Shown one piece after another: positions 9,187 through 20,290 of a DNA stretch of 64,000 bases. Source of the stretch: Leptidea sinapis (taxonomy: Eukaryota; Arthropoda; Insecta; Lepidoptera; Pieridae). The DNA is taken from positions 5,766,001 through 5,830,000 of the forward strand of contig NC_066309.1 in NCBI RefSeq assembly GCF_905404315.1, read 5' to 3'. The notes beneath the pieces were generated by a model. It searched no databases and was not told the origin of the DNA. It worked only from the letters and a program-made list of their open reading frames with translations. Within the stretch, counting starts at the first letter, position 1. Each line of letters opens with the position of its first letter. Both the position numbers and the translations under genes were made by a program.

Positions 9187-9794
9187 CCAGTGGGAGGCTC
9201 CTTTGCGCAGGATGCCGGCTAGATTATGGGTACCACAACGGCGCGTATTTCTACCGTGAAGCAGTAATTTGTAAGCATTACTGTGTTTCGGTCAAAAGGG
9301 CGCCGTAGCTAGTGAAATTACTGGGCAAATGAGACTTAATCTTAATATATAAATTACGTCGTTATTTGTCCGCGATGGACTCCTAAACTAATGAACGGAT
9401 TTTAATAGGGATTACTTCATGGAGTGCAGTTTAGTCCAACTTGAGAGATAGGATGGTTTTTATTTAGATTTGGGACCCATAATTATTTTTATTTTCAATA
9501 TTTGTTTTGTATGGACATTTTTTCTATGAGAGAATTTAGAGACGCACGGTTTGACAGTTCCACTGTGGAACAATTTCATCATATGTTTTGAAATATTATT
9601 GGGAAATTACTATAAAACAGTATTTTTATTATCTACAACAACGTCTGTCGGGTCAGCTAGTATCTTATAAAAGGTGATGAGCGCAGTTTTTTTCAGAATT
9701 TTTGGGTTTTTCAATAATCCTGAGCGGCACTGCATTGTAATGAGCAGAGCGTATCAATTATCATCAGCTGAACGTCCTGCTCGTCTCGTCCCTT
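9187..9794 (-). repeat. Interspersed ~300-bp hairpin repeat split by a Helitron-like insertion
   Basis: The right half of the repeat (9187-9339, starting CCAGTGGGAGGCTCC) and the left half (9661-9794, ending at GTCCTGCTCGTCTCGTCCC) flank the Helitron-like copy at 9340-9660. Removing that copy restores the continuity seen in other family members (GAGACTTAA then ATCTTAT). Confidence 0.85.
9340..9660 (+). mobile_element. Non-autonomous Helitron-like element, 321 bp
   Basis: It starts TCTTAATATATAAATTACG and ends ACGTCTGTCGGGTCAGCTAG, lies between A and T with no target duplication, and shares internal landmarks (GATGGACTCCTAAACTAATG, CTTGAGAGATAGGAT) with the other copies. These are Helitron rules (5' TC, 3' CTRR, AT target). 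It carries no ORF. It is inserted into the 300-bp repeat. Confidence 0.8.
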
Positions 9795-10114
9795 ATTTTC
9801 ATAAAAAAAAATTCTATACTTGCCACATCTGTACATACATACATAAAATTGGAGTGTCTGTTTGTAATATTGAAATAACCGTTTTTTACTACATGCATAT
9901 GAATATATGCATATGAATATATGCATGAAGGTACATAAACCAAAATATTTTTTTGAATTTTTGTCGGGACTTTTATTGGCAGGTAGCTGATGTAATAAGG
10001 AGTAACTTAGACTACGTTTGTTTTAGAAAAACAAATTAATGTTGTAATGTCCAAGAAACGGTGTGACTCTAATAATAATTTATATGGCAAAACAACGTTT
10101 GCAGGGTCAGTTAG
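9795..10114 (+). mobile_element. Second Helitron-like 3' end with AT-rich palindromic lead-in
   Basis: The 3' terminus AACAACGTTTGCAGGGTCAGTTAG ends at 10114 before T and matches (in reverse complement) the ends at 21367 and 26229. The 5' limit is not clear. A palindromic microsatellite of ATATGCATATGA units lies at 9890-9928. No gene is seen. Confidence 0.5.
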
Positions 10115-10346
10115 TATATAATATGACGACGTCAACTTATGTACACGAGTTTCACAACGATATTTTCACGAAGCTTTAAGATCATTACGCAACTCTTATC
10201 AAGTTATCTATGACTGACCTCTTATCACTTAATCACAGCGTTATCTCGCGGCTAAGTGCATATTGTAACCCTCTGCGTTGAACCATATTGCAACAACAGC
10301 CTAACATATTTGTTAAAGATAAAACATTTTTTTTTAATGATTATAA

Positions 10347-10518
10347 GGGACGAGACGAGCAGGACGTTCAGGTGATGGTAATTGATACGCCATGCCCATT
10401 ACAGTGCCGCTCAGGATTCTCAAAAAACCGTCACCTTGAGACATAAGATGTTAAAGCCTCATTTGCCCAGTAATTTCACTAGCTACGGCGCCCTTCAGAC
10501 CGAAACACAGTAATGCTG
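10347..10518 (+). repeat. Interspersed ~300-bp hairpin repeat, partial
   Basis: It begins GGGACGAGACGAGCAGGACG. The second hairpin arm is deleted (AAACCGTCACC replaces it) and the copy is truncated after GAAACACAGTAATGCT. Confidence 0.8.
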
Positions 10519-10945
10519 TGGTGTAATAATATACCCACTTACTCATAAATACCTTTTATTCTTTACATCCACCAGGTTTTTTTATTTAATAACCGCAAAT
10601 AGATGTCACTAGTTTCGTGTTGCAAAAATTATGAGTCAATCCCTATTTTAACATCCTTTGCGGGCTTTTTGCAAAGTCTAACGAATTGAGAATAAAAGGG
10701 GCAAAAGACTGATTAGTTTAATTAATGATTTTCAAAGTATGTGTTGCTTAGTATTTTCTTCGACTTATTTACTTGTTCGGCATTTTTATCGCGGAAAACA
10801 GGATTTTTATGATTGAAGATTTGAAAAGAGGTGCACTTAGGGGTAGATATATATATTGGTTTTATGGTAAAAGTATTTATTTACTTTTGATACTAAATTA
10901 TTCTATGACACTTGCTAAATAACTATAATTATTGGTTCTACTTGT
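10519..10945. other. No gene seen
   Basis: AT-rich DNA with stops in all frames. I see no repeat that I recognise. Confidence 0.5.
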
Positions 10946-11052
10946 GAGTACGCGGATCTCTACTATTAATTGGTTAAAATGGTTACTCGGGCCGGTCCTG
11001 TAATGGTTAATGGTAACTAGGACCGGCCCGATCAATGGTCACCCGCGTACTG
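10946..11052. repeat. Nested inverted repeat
   Basis: Inner arms CGGGCCGGTCCT and AGGACCGGCCCG pair perfectly. Outer arms AGTACGCGG and CCGCGTACT pair as well. This may be a small MITE or a structured intergenic element. Confidence 0.6.
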
Positions 11053-11495
11053 CCTTACTAAAGGCAACACATGGTTATAAGTAATTAATATTATCTACTA
11101 AGCAATATTTGTAATATAATGCTGTTCGATGGATTTACTTCGAACAAAATTTATTCATTTCAACTCTTAAATTGATGAATACAATAATATTGAGATTATC
11201 TTCCCATTGTTTTTTTGTCCTACAAACTTATATCTTATAATCACGTCCCCGCCACCATATATTATGTCCTCGTATTTAAATTATGTCTATTAATATCTTT
11301 ATGTATATTAATATCTTTATGTTCACTCTTTTTACTCTTACTTACTTACTTTCTTTCTGTTTACTCTTTTCTTAACTCGAGTTGAACTTAAGACTTCTTA
11401 AGCGTTTTAATTGCCCATAGGTTTTTGTTTCTTCATCTTTCCTCTAATTCTTTCGTAACACTTGTTCCACGACACTTGGCAAGCTTTGATAATTA
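11053..11495. other. No gene seen
   Basis: AT-rich, with pyrimidine-rich low-complexity sequence near 11.33-11.45 kb (repeated CTTACT and TTCTTTC). No coding or repeat signal that I can support. Confidence 0.4.
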
Positions 11496-11633
11496 CCCCC
11501 TTATTCATAATAGTCTGCTAACTTAAACCATTGCTAATTCTCACTCTGTCTTCTTCTATTGACCTAAGTCAGAATGAGAAAAAATACTCCTTAGCGGCTG
11601 TTTAAAGTTAGCGGACCGTTATGAATAAGGGGG
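11496..11633. mobile_element. MITE, 138 bp, PIF/Harbinger-like, copy 1
   Basis: Terminal inverted repeats CCCCCTTATTCATAAT and ATTATGAATAAGGGGG-type (here ATGAATAAGGGGG) bound the element; the flanks are TTA on both sides. An inverted second copy lies at 15790-15918. The TWA target and short length suggest a PIF/Harbinger-derived MITE. Confidence 0.7.
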
Positions 11634-11901
11634 TTAATGTACAGACAATAACATTTTACTAAATGTCATCGAATTAGCGCGGGCGGCGTCGGGCCGCTTA
11701 TTTGCTTTTAAAAACTAACTCGACGAGGACGTGCTTAAAGCCAGACAGACGTAACCACTTGTAAGATTCCGAACACAAAATAAATTAAAACACACGGCAG
11801 CGGTTGAGATATGCATCGCAAGTACGTCATATACTGTACTTTTTTTACTATTTATGATGGACTGACATTGTCCTTGGCAATGGGCTTATCTGACATACCC
11901 G

Positions 11902-12186
11902 TTGTTTTTTTTTAAACTTTCGAAAGGGCTCTGGTTTGAAATGATTTTAATCGTTTGTTGCGTTTTGTTTTCGGGATTATTTGTTCCACATCAGGTCCCA
12001 GTGAACCCGGTCATAAGAGGTTCTATTGGAAACTATCTGCAGGTAGATTTTACACAAATTAAATTTGAAAACAAAGTGAGGGTTGTCAGAGAGCGGTGTT
12101 TTAATGTAGAACAACTAAAACAGCGCGTACACCCACGACCCACGTGGCAGGCAACGATTGATGCTCTGGTGCAAGAGGAGGATTGA
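11902..12186 (+). CDS. Unrecognised 94-codon ORF, doubtful gene
   Basis: The frame has a hydrophobic segment that could be a signal peptide after an internal Met (MILIVCCVLFSGLF) and a C-terminal part that looks more protein-like than random (FNVEQLKQRVHPRPTWQATI). I recognise no family. It lies amid transposon debris without an obvious promoter, so it may be a decayed transposon piece or chance. The base composition is slightly richer in GC than its surroundings. Confidence 0.2.
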   Translation: MFFFKLSKGLWFEMILIVCCVLFSGLFVPHQVPVNPVIRGSIGNYLQVDFTQIKFENKVRVVRERCFNVEQLKQRVHPRPTWQATIDALVQEED

Positions 12187-12230
12187 ATGGATAAAATGTG
12201 GCTATCCAGCTAGTCTAGTAGTCAGTTCTT

Positions 12231-12680
12231 CTATACAACTAAATATAAATCAAAAATCTTTGATATTGTAGTAGAATGTCCAGTTCGAATAATACAATAT
12301 ACACAAGTAAACTTTGAAAACAAAATTTTATGAACGAGGCGGTACTCGCACCTCGCTTTCCTTGCGAGCAATCTTACCACTTTAAAACATAGTGTAAAAG
12401 TGATGGTTATCACTTTAAAACATAACAAATTCTTTAGATTTGCAAGAGCGACATCTCAAGTCAATTTCCTAATATGCAAATATTGGGGTTGAGCAGTAAG
12501 TAGAGCATGTAGATGAAGCCACAACCTGAGAGTTGAACAAAGCGTACAAGATTTTACCAACGATACGTCACTCGAACGGTTGGCTCAGTTGTTACCCGTC
12601 CCGCATCGTTCATAAAATTTTGTTTTCAAATTTTATTTGTGTGATTAATCCCAGAAGTGAGTGTTATCACTAACATAACA
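12231..12680. repeat. Pair of inverted tRNA-like SINE pieces
   Basis: Reading minus from about 12400 to 12290, a segment with GGTGCGAGTACCGCC (like a pol III B box) runs into CGTTCATAAAATTTTG. Reading plus from about 12575 to 12645, TTGGCTCAGTTGTTAC (like an A box) also runs into CGTTCATAAAATTTTG. The intervening unit, CTAATATGCAAATATTGGGG onward, recurs at 28150. A tRNA-derived SINE is my best reading. Confidence 0.4.
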
Positions 12681-12871
12681 AATTGTTTATAATACAACAT
12701 GTTAAATGTTGTTCGTTTCTTCGTGCGTCCCTTTGCATTCTCGCCCCGTGCTCATGAGCCTCCTTTGCTTCGGCTAGCAAGAGAGAGTAACCCCGCGCAT
12801 ACTGCATAAAATATAAACTAACTAAAGAACAGTGTCGACTGTCCCTGTTGGATAGTATACACTGTTACTTA

Positions 12872-13182
12872 CGGCTGTTCCCAATATACTATCTACAGAT
12901 AGAGATAAATTACTAACTTCTACTGTCACTAATTAGCTGTCAATAATCTGAAGCTGTCCCAATATACCGGATAAGTCATTCTTATTGCCTTATATTGAGA
13001 CGCGTGAATTGCAATTTCCATACAAACTTTTATCGCTGGTAAGCTATACGTCGTCCAATTGACAGACAGCGTGTACGAACTCACCTTGAGTTACCGTCGA
13101 TTAGTTTATTGGGACAGAAAAGTCAACGATAGTTTCGATTTTTATCTCAAGTAAGAGATAGACTGAATATTGGGAACGGCCA
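12872..13182. mobile_element. MITE, about 311 bp, copy 1 of a dispersed pair
   Basis: It begins GGCTGTTCCCAATATAC and ends AATATTGGGAACGGCC, imperfect terminal inverted repeats of about 14 bp, and is flanked by TTA-like trinucleotides. Subterminal echoes (GCTGTCCCAATATAC and TTTATTGGGACAGAAA) are present. A close copy lies at 18736-19067. There is no ORF. Confidence 0.7.
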
Positions 13183-13639
13183 TTAGTCTACAAGCCGGAT
13201 AGGTCGTAACAGATATGAAGTAATGTGTGTTTAATGCAAGTCAAGTACTTTCCCAGGGCACTCCGGGCTCATTTCATGCATGAGACATGTTAACAAGTGT
13301 GTCTGTGAACAAACAGTAAAGTAAAACATTGACATGCGCCCGATACTGAACAGAACGCACATATCAATAATTGAACAGTGTGCTGTAGTGCATTATGCAT
13401 TTACTTAACTTTCATGAGTGGAAACCGGCTTCACGGGTTGGATATTGGGGCCTATGAAGGCTGTTCTAATGTAACAATAAACTAGAACGAATATGAAATA
13501 TGGAAATGTGTAACACGTGGACAGAATGGCTCAAATATTATATGAGCATGTTGAGTGTTATGTAGACCGTGCAATGCATATTTTAGTAGCGTGATACGAA
13601 ATCTTAGGATCCCGTTTTAAGAATTTACCCCATTATATT

Positions 13640-14225
13640 ATTGAGCAGCGGTGGAGGAGTTTGATTTGGCATAGTTTAAAGGAGAAAGGCTGCGGGTTTT
13701 TCATAGTATGAGTGGCCTTTAAACCAGACGAGTCAGTTGATCGACTTCAAATGGCGTTTATGGAGTAACTGTAATTTTGCAAGAGCAGAATTCAAATCTA
13801 CTTTAAAAGATATGTACAACTGTATATCGTCAGCATAGATATGATATTTGCAATTTTTTATACAGTTAGTGACATCCGCTGTGTACAGTATAAACAGAAG
13901 TGGCCCTAAAATTGAACCCTGAGGAACTCCTCTACAAACATGGGCACAACGAGAGAAACAAGTGCTATGACCATTTTCACACTTAATGTTGATGACCTGT
14001 GAACGATTTCAAATAAAGGTTTTAAACCAGCAGATAGTCTCAGCTTCGAAACCGCAAAACAGAGTTTCGCTAAGAGTAGTTGGTTAATTGAGTCGAAAGC
14101 CTGGGAAAAGTCTAATAAAATCAAAATGGTACGTTCTCCTCTATCCTGGTCTTCAAGAATATTATCAACCACATCTAGTAATGCGGTAGTTGTGCTTCTA
14201 TGTTTTCTAAAGCCAGATTGTAATT
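13640..14225 (-). pseudogene. Decayed Jockey/CR1-like LINE reverse transcriptase fragment
   Basis: On the minus strand, from right to left, the segments LILLDFSQAFDSINQLLLAK (RT palm motif A), VPQGSILGPLLF-like sequence at about 13,900-13,930, and HIYADDIQLY (catalytic YADD box, about 13,830) follow in order but in more than one frame. A frameshift separates motif A from the VPQGS block. This is a truncated, inactive copy; a related piece is at 32955-33370. Confidence 0.75.
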
Positions 14226-14504
14226 GTCATTATTTACTTGCCTACTTACTTAAATTACTGTACTTACTTTAATTATTTAAGTACTTATTATTATTTCTTA
14301 TAGTTAATGAAGATGTGTGACCTTGAAATTGAAGACAAGGTGACTATATTGTGATTGTTGTTTACAACTTCCAATGTTACCGGAAAAGGACGTGTTTTTA
14401 TTTGCTTGAAAACTCAATATTTTTAAATCGTACGCCCGTCCTTGTTTTGTGTACAGTTTATTTAATTATGTATAAAAGCCTATTACAAAATAAAATAGTT
14501 TTAT

Positions 14505-14725
14505 ATTAATTAATTTACAATATTTAACATATCATCCCACTGCTGGGCAAAGGCCTCCCCCTTCTCCTTCCATTCGTCCATATTGATCGTTGTACGGGAC
14601 CATATCACTCCTTCATAATTTACTACATCGTCTCTCCATCTAGTATCAGATCTACCTCTTCTTCTTTTAGCATATAATGGGTACCAAACTGTTGCTATAG
14701 TGCTCCATCTTTCGTTTGTGTACAA
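14505..14725 (-). pseudogene. C-terminal fragment of an RTE-like LINE polyprotein
   Basis: The minus-strand frame reads KRRRGRSDTRWRDDVV, then WKEKGEAFAQQWDDM before the stop. This is the standard C-terminal signature of insect endonuclease/reverse-transcriptase proteins (GRPxTRWxDD, then WxxxGEAFxQ). Only the tail is present. Confidence 0.7.
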
Positions 14726-14729
14726 TACA

Positions 14730-15788
14730 TATTATTATTTCGTTCACGTGGCGACTCACCGAACATGCACAAGATCATATCGTATCGTAAATCTGATTTT
14801 ATGCACAATATCATGTGTGTTTTTATTTTTGTGTATTTTAATTGTTTTTATAAAACACGAGTCTATCATTACTTGATTACATTAGTACATTAACAAAAAT
14901 CCTAAAAATTATTATTGAGTGAAAATTTTTAACATTTTTCACATTACAAATAGACGCTTCAAATCCACATTAATATGTACGGTGTATTGAAAGATCGGTA
15001 TGTGTATAGACTTGAACAGATCTGCTCCTGTGAGCTTAGCATAATCTTTGATTTCGTTTTTATAGTCATTTGACAGCTGAAATTATGCTGATCTTAATAT
15101 AAGATAGCCTAATGCTAAAGTCAAGTTCGCGTTTTATCACTAGCCCGTTTGCTCTCTCAGGCTGAGATCTATAGAAACGGACGGAGTAGAGCAAACGGGC
15201 GACTGGCTCGCTCACCCACGCCCACCTCCGTCAATACAATACGCTTTAGAGATAAAATAGCATTAATTAATGTAATGCGGTGAGATGATAACGCAGCAGT
15301 GCTCTGTGTTCACCATTTATTCTTACCATACCGGAGATGTCACGGCTTATGGTGAAGTGGTTGCCTTCTTTTACGGAAAGCCTGAGGAACACGCGCCTCC
15401 CCTGATAGTAAACCCGTCTCCCATGCTCTCTTGCTTCGACAGAGGAATCTCAGAAGCTGAACCGGCCCTCAGTGAGGTGTACTCATTTAAATGAAGGTAA
15501 CATTAAAAATATAATATGTCGATATGGAGGAAAAAAACTGCCATACTATTAAAAAAAATAGATTCTAAAACTAGATGCAGAATCCGTCGTGTGGGAATTC
15601 GTCTCGCGCTTGGCCGGTTTAATTTTTTTCAAGCTACCTAACCTGAAAACAGCGCTGAAAATACTTATTCCAAAATTTTGTTATGGATGAGGGTTCCTTT
15701 ACAATTGTTCCGTGGGGATGACGCGGACGTCCTTGTAATTGTTTTAATATGTCCAATTTTATGTAAGCTATAGCTTACTAACTACTAA
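14730..15788. other. No gene supported; hairpin and a weak ORF
   Basis: An inverted repeat of AGCCCGTTTGCTCT and AGAGCAAACGGGC lies at about 15141-15208. A 69-codon frame at 15285-15494 has no recognisable similarity and is probably chance. The rest is AT-rich with no signal. Confidence 0.4.
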
Positions 15789-15789
15789 T

Positions 15790-15918
15790 CCCCTTATTCA
15801 TAATGGTCCGCTAACTTTAAATAGCCGCTTAGGAGTGTTTTTTCTCATTCTGTCAACAGAAGAAGACAGAGTGAGAATTAGCAACGCTTTAAGTTAGCAG
15901 ACTATTATGAATAAGGGG
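15790..15918. mobile_element. MITE, about 129 bp, PIF/Harbinger-like, copy 2 (inverted)
   Basis: It starts CCCCTTATTCATAATGGTCC and ends GACTATTATGAATAAGGGGG and is flanked by TAA on both sides. Its interior matches the 11.5-kb copy in reverse complement. Confidence 0.75.
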
Positions 15919-16574
15919 GTAAATCTTCTGTATAGTAATTATATGAGATTAGAACTGTATTATGAAGTGTTTTAATTCTTCTAACGTCCGATCCTAATCC
16001 GATCCGTATCCGTGAAAATACGTTCCGAAGTAGTCGTAGAACTATTACTATGGTAGTTCACGCACTAGATCCGGCTTTCGTCATCCGATTTCTTTCCGTC
16101 AACCGTTAGAAATAGTATACGATTACACCGGACCGTATTTTCACGGGTTCGATTCGGATTGGATGTATTGCGAAAGCGCTCTTACGATGCCTTCCAATGC
16201 TTATTATCAACAACGTGACCGTTTCCGCATCTCCTTTGAGTTAAATATTGAACGGTATTCAAATATAATTATTAAAGCGAGGCCGGTTTTAAACATTAGC
16301 CCTGTCAGACTGCACTCGGCTAACACGATCAATTAATAATGAACACTCTTCTTATTAGCTATATTGCTTATCGGAGCACGTGTGTTACATTAATTGCTAA
16401 TAGAATCAATACTACGTTCTTATTTATTAGACCTACGATCCCAGTGCTCGATTCTGCAGGTATCTATTGAAGTATTTTAGTGAAACTTCTTTAGAATCGT
16501 TGTGATTTGAAACTCGATGAAACGAAAAAGCGAGACGATAGAGGCGCCGCGGCCGTTGCCAGCTATTTATGAAA

Positions 16575-16760
16575 CTATTATTTTGGCCGCCGCGCCAAAT
16601 TATGATTACAACAATATTGTTGTACCCTCAAGAACCTCGGATATTATATCCATATGGATATACTATCCGAGGTTCTTGAGGGTGCAGAGAACGAATTTGG
16701 GATCGTTTTCGAAAGCCAAGATGGCCGCCGCGCAAAATTATATTTTCACAATATGGACAT
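16575..16760. repeat. 60-bp near-perfect palindrome inside a direct repeat
   Basis: The palindrome at 16623-16682 has arms ACCCTCAAGAACCTCGGATA and TATCCGAGGTTCTTGAGGGT around a centre that is itself almost palindromic (ATATCCATATGGATAT). It is flanked by two direct copies of a ~36-bp unit starting GGCCGCCGCGC (16584- and 16725-) that continues AAATTAT..ACAATAT. Confidence 0.85.
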
Positions 16761-16844
16761 CGTATGGTTTTTAAGCTTGGTGAAAAATAGTAAACCTTAC
16801 ATTTATCCTGATACTCTATGTCCATCTCAATCTCTCGTAGCCTA

Positions 16845-16997
16845 CTGATTAAAAATACTCATTGAAAAGTATTGAAAATGATGAAATTTTAATTGCTTAC
16901 AATAATCCCAAATAGTTTTTAAGTGTTTATAAATATAAAGTTTACATGAAGCGACTGTCTATTTTTTCAATACTTTTCAATGAGTATTTTTAATCAG
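16845..16997. mobile_element. MITE of 153 bp with ~34-bp perfect terminal inverted repeats
   Basis: The ends CTGATTAAAAATACTCATTG.. and ..CAATGAGTATTTTTAATCAG are perfect inverted copies for about 34 bp, leaving an AT-rich interior of about 85 bp. There is no ORF. Superfamily is not assigned because no clear target duplication is visible. Confidence 0.75.
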
Positions 16998-17569
16998 AAA
17001 CTTTTCAGTAGTTTCACTTTTACCGTGTATGACTTGCACACACATATATTTTTTTGATATAACTAAATTTTAATAAGTGTTGTATTAGCGATTAGTTCTC
17101 TATAAAAAATTGGCCGCAATTGCTTGTAATAAATTTTCTGATATAAATTACAACTACCTATATGTTTTTCGATAATATTTACATCATTTTAATGGAAATA
17201 ATGTAAATAATTGTAAAAACAAAACGGTTGCCAGCTTTCAATAAGCCGCATCATTAGAGTTGCCATGCAATTTTTTATTGGCAACCTATCGCTAATTAAT
17301 GCATTGCATACTTACTCAACGTTCATTTAAAATTAGTTTTATCAGAGAAACAGATAACTGCAGAATTGAGCAGTGGGCTCTTGTACTATTATTGTCTTCA
17401 ACAACGATGTCTTGTGTAAACTGTAATGTATATCGGAGAGTGTGTTGCGGGCTGCGGCTGTTCGAGCAATCTACAATCTGTCCAGTAGACATTCGTTGAG
17501 AGATAAATTTAAGGAGATCAACATATAAACAGTACCATGTCAATACATATTTGAAAACCTAATATTTGT

Positions 17570-17940
17570 GCCTAACAGTGACATTCATGACTGCAACACT
17601 AGAAATAAACATAATCTTGCTCTGATTCACACAAGGCTAACGAAAATAGTCAAATCATTCAGGGGATTTTTTATAATAAAATCCCTGAAGAAATTTGCAA
17701 ACTACAATTAAAAAAGTTTAAAATATTTGTTAAACAGAAACTTTTAAAACAAGCTTATTATACAATTAAAGATTATATAACAGATAAAAGTGCATGGGAT
17801 TAAAGCAATGTAAATAATTTTAAGGTCTGCATAATATTTTATTTTAAATTTATAAGCAGTAGGACTGTATTATGTATTCTATTATTTGTGTATCTTCTTG
17901 ACTCCAAAAAGTGATGCAGTTATCCTATTTTGAGAAATAA
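17570..17940 (+). pseudogene. 3' end of a Jockey-like LINE (RT C-terminus)
   Basis: In shifting frames the + strand encodes HDCNTRNKHNLAL, then KKFKIFVKQKL, then AYYTIKDYITDKSAWD and a stop. This is the C-terminal tail also found on the minus strand at 56708-57060. Several frameshifts and stops make it a fossil. Confidence 0.7.
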
Positions 17941-18129
17941 ACAATTTGAATTTGGCCATTTTGCGTCGTCTCACTGCACCGTATTTTGTTTCCAAAGCGC
18001 TGCTACGGATTAAAGCGATCCTGAAAATAATTCACAAAGAATATGTTCTCTATAATAAATGACTTTAATGACTTTATAATAGTTTGTTGTGTGCTGTAAG
18101 CATAATGACGGCCAACAATCATTGACGGC

Positions 18130-18690
18130 CGTTTTCAATTCAAATTCAAATATTTTTATTTAAAATCACTTATTGAACGTCAAAAACTACCACCCATTCG
18201 AAAGAGACTGCCTCAGACCTGAGAAGAATGGGCGCAAGAAACTCAGCTGGCTTTTTTTAAATATAAAATATGGATTACAATGTAATATCGTACAATAAAC
18301 ATATATAATTAAAGAGCCTGAGGGTGTTCGCTTTATGCCCAGTCCGTGGTGTCATTAAGAAAATCCTTTATGCTATAATAACCTTTCCCTTTTAAAGTTT
18401 CGTAACACATTTGTTTTGTACATTTTCTGGGATCATATTGTAGAAGCATATACATCGCCCAACAAAAGACTTACTAACTCGACCCAACCGAGTAGTAGGC
18501 ATAACAAGTTTATGTTTGTTCCTCGTGTTAACATTATGAATGTCACAGTTTCTAGAAAATTCCTCAATGTGCTTATGAATAATCTATCTATCCTTAGTTT
18601 AACTAGTAGAAGTAGAAAAATCAATCCTTTTACGCTTACTAACATTTACAATAACCTATCGACACATAGCATTGGACTATAACGAATAAC
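18130..18690 (-). mobile_element. 3' untranslated end of a Jockey-like LINE
   Basis: Read on the minus strand it ends in an ATTTGAATTTGAATTG tail, and contains TTTCTTGCGCCCATTC and AACATAAACTTGTTATGCC. The same sequence forms the 3' end of the LINE at 58905-60010. The 5' part is truncated. Confidence 0.7.
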
Positions 18691-18735
18691 AAACTATATT
18701 GGACATAATTATAGATAAATAAGATCTTGTCATTA

Positions 18736-19067
18736 ACAGCCGTTCCCAATATACTATCTACAGATAGAGATAAATTACTACCTTCTACTGTCAGTAATTA
18801 GCTGTCAATAATCTGAAGCTGTCCCAATATACCCGATAAGTCTTCTAATTCTTATCGCCTTATAATTGAAACGCGTGAATTGCAATTTCCATACAAACTT
18901 CTGTCGCTGGTAAGCTATACGTCGTCCCATTGACAGACAGCGTGAACGGATAAGGTGAGTTACTGTCGATAACTTTATTGGAACAGAAAAGTCAACGATA
19001 GTTACGATTTTTATCTCAAGTAAGAGACTTTGTCAGTAACTAGAGATACGTTATTGAAAACGGCCGT
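18736..19067. mobile_element. MITE, about 332 bp, copy 2 of the dispersed pair
   Basis: It matches 12872-13182 along its length, starting CAGCCGTTCCCAATATAC and ending TATTGAAAACGGCCG. Small indels distinguish the copies. Confidence 0.7.
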
Positions 19068-19462
19068 AAACCCACACTCGATTGATCAATGGATAGTCAT
19101 GCACGAATATAAGAACAAATGAAAACGTGATATTAACTAAATATTACATTTACGGGTACATAAAATTTATCTTATTCTCTGTATGTGTATATTTTTTATG
19201 TGTAGGTATGTTAAAAATGTTGTGAAGGACATATTCTTCGTAAAACCTATTAATTTTATATGATGATAATTTACACTGGCCTTTTTACATGTTATTTTGA
19301 TGTGATGATAAAGATCTTAAAATTGAAAAAAAAAAAAATAAAAACTAGTTGATACCGCGGCTGTGTGTGCACTTGCAGTGGGCACGGTGTCGTAACAAAG
19401 TGACCGTTCACCTGGTTCTGTCATGTCAATGACAACTTGCGGTTAATTTCATAATTCAATAA

Positions 19463-20160
19463 TCTTAATATATATAAATTATGTGTCACGTTGTTTGTCC
19501 GCCATGGACTCACTAATGAACGGATTCTAATGGGGTGCAATTTAGTCCAACTTGAGAGATAGGATAGTTTTTATTTCGATTTGGGACTTATAATTTTCAA
19601 AATTGGTTTTGTTCAAAAGTAGTTTAGATAATATGTCCATATATTCTATTCTATTCTTTCTAGTGGCTTCTGTGGAAGGGGCACCACAACTCGCCAATGT
19701 CACGTTTCAGTAGACCAACAAGCTTAGAGTGTGTCATTTGAGCGGTATAAACGAATTTACAAGTGATTATAGTAATGACCGGTGCCCAGAATCAAAACAG
19801 CTTTATTTTCTTGTTATACCTGAAACAAACATACATGCTGTTAGATTATAATGGACAAACACTGATAATATTACTTATATAAAACATTTATTGTGTTAGT
19901 TATAATTTTAAAATCATCTTTATTTATTTTATTTGTTAATCATTTTTTTTTTTCAATATTTGTTTTTTATGGACATATATTCTATGAAAGAATTTAATGA
20001 CGCACGGTTTGACAGTTGCGCTGTGAAACAATTTCATTATAACAACCGGGGAGCTTTTTTCCAGGAAATAATTTTTGATGTTTTGAAATATTTTTGGTAA
20101 ATTTCTATATAACAGTATTTTTTTTATTATCAACAGAACATCGTCTGTCGGGTCTGCTAG
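19463..20160 (+). mobile_element. Helitron-like element with internal insertion
   Basis: The left end TCTTAATATATATAAATTATG and right end ATCGTCTGTCGGGTCTGCTAG flank a body matching the 9340 copy, but about 330 bp (19615-19945) have no counterpart there. That extra DNA could be a nested insertion or ancestral sequence lost elsewhere. Confidence 0.75.
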
Positions 20161-20290
20161 TAGTACTGTATTACGACTATCAGAGTGTGTTTACCGATTA
20201 AATATATACTTACTTAAAGATTTCATTGTATATTTATTACAAACTTAAATGTATTATAGTTAAATTATTGTAATACTATCTGAATCTGAT

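Noticed and set aside
13640..14225. A host gene for the RT-like ORF at 13906-14172
   Set aside because: Motifs are those of a LINE reverse transcriptase and the frame is broken.
16517..16848. ORFs around the 60-bp palindrome
   Set aside because: Open frames arise from the palindrome and direct repeats; no protein similarity.
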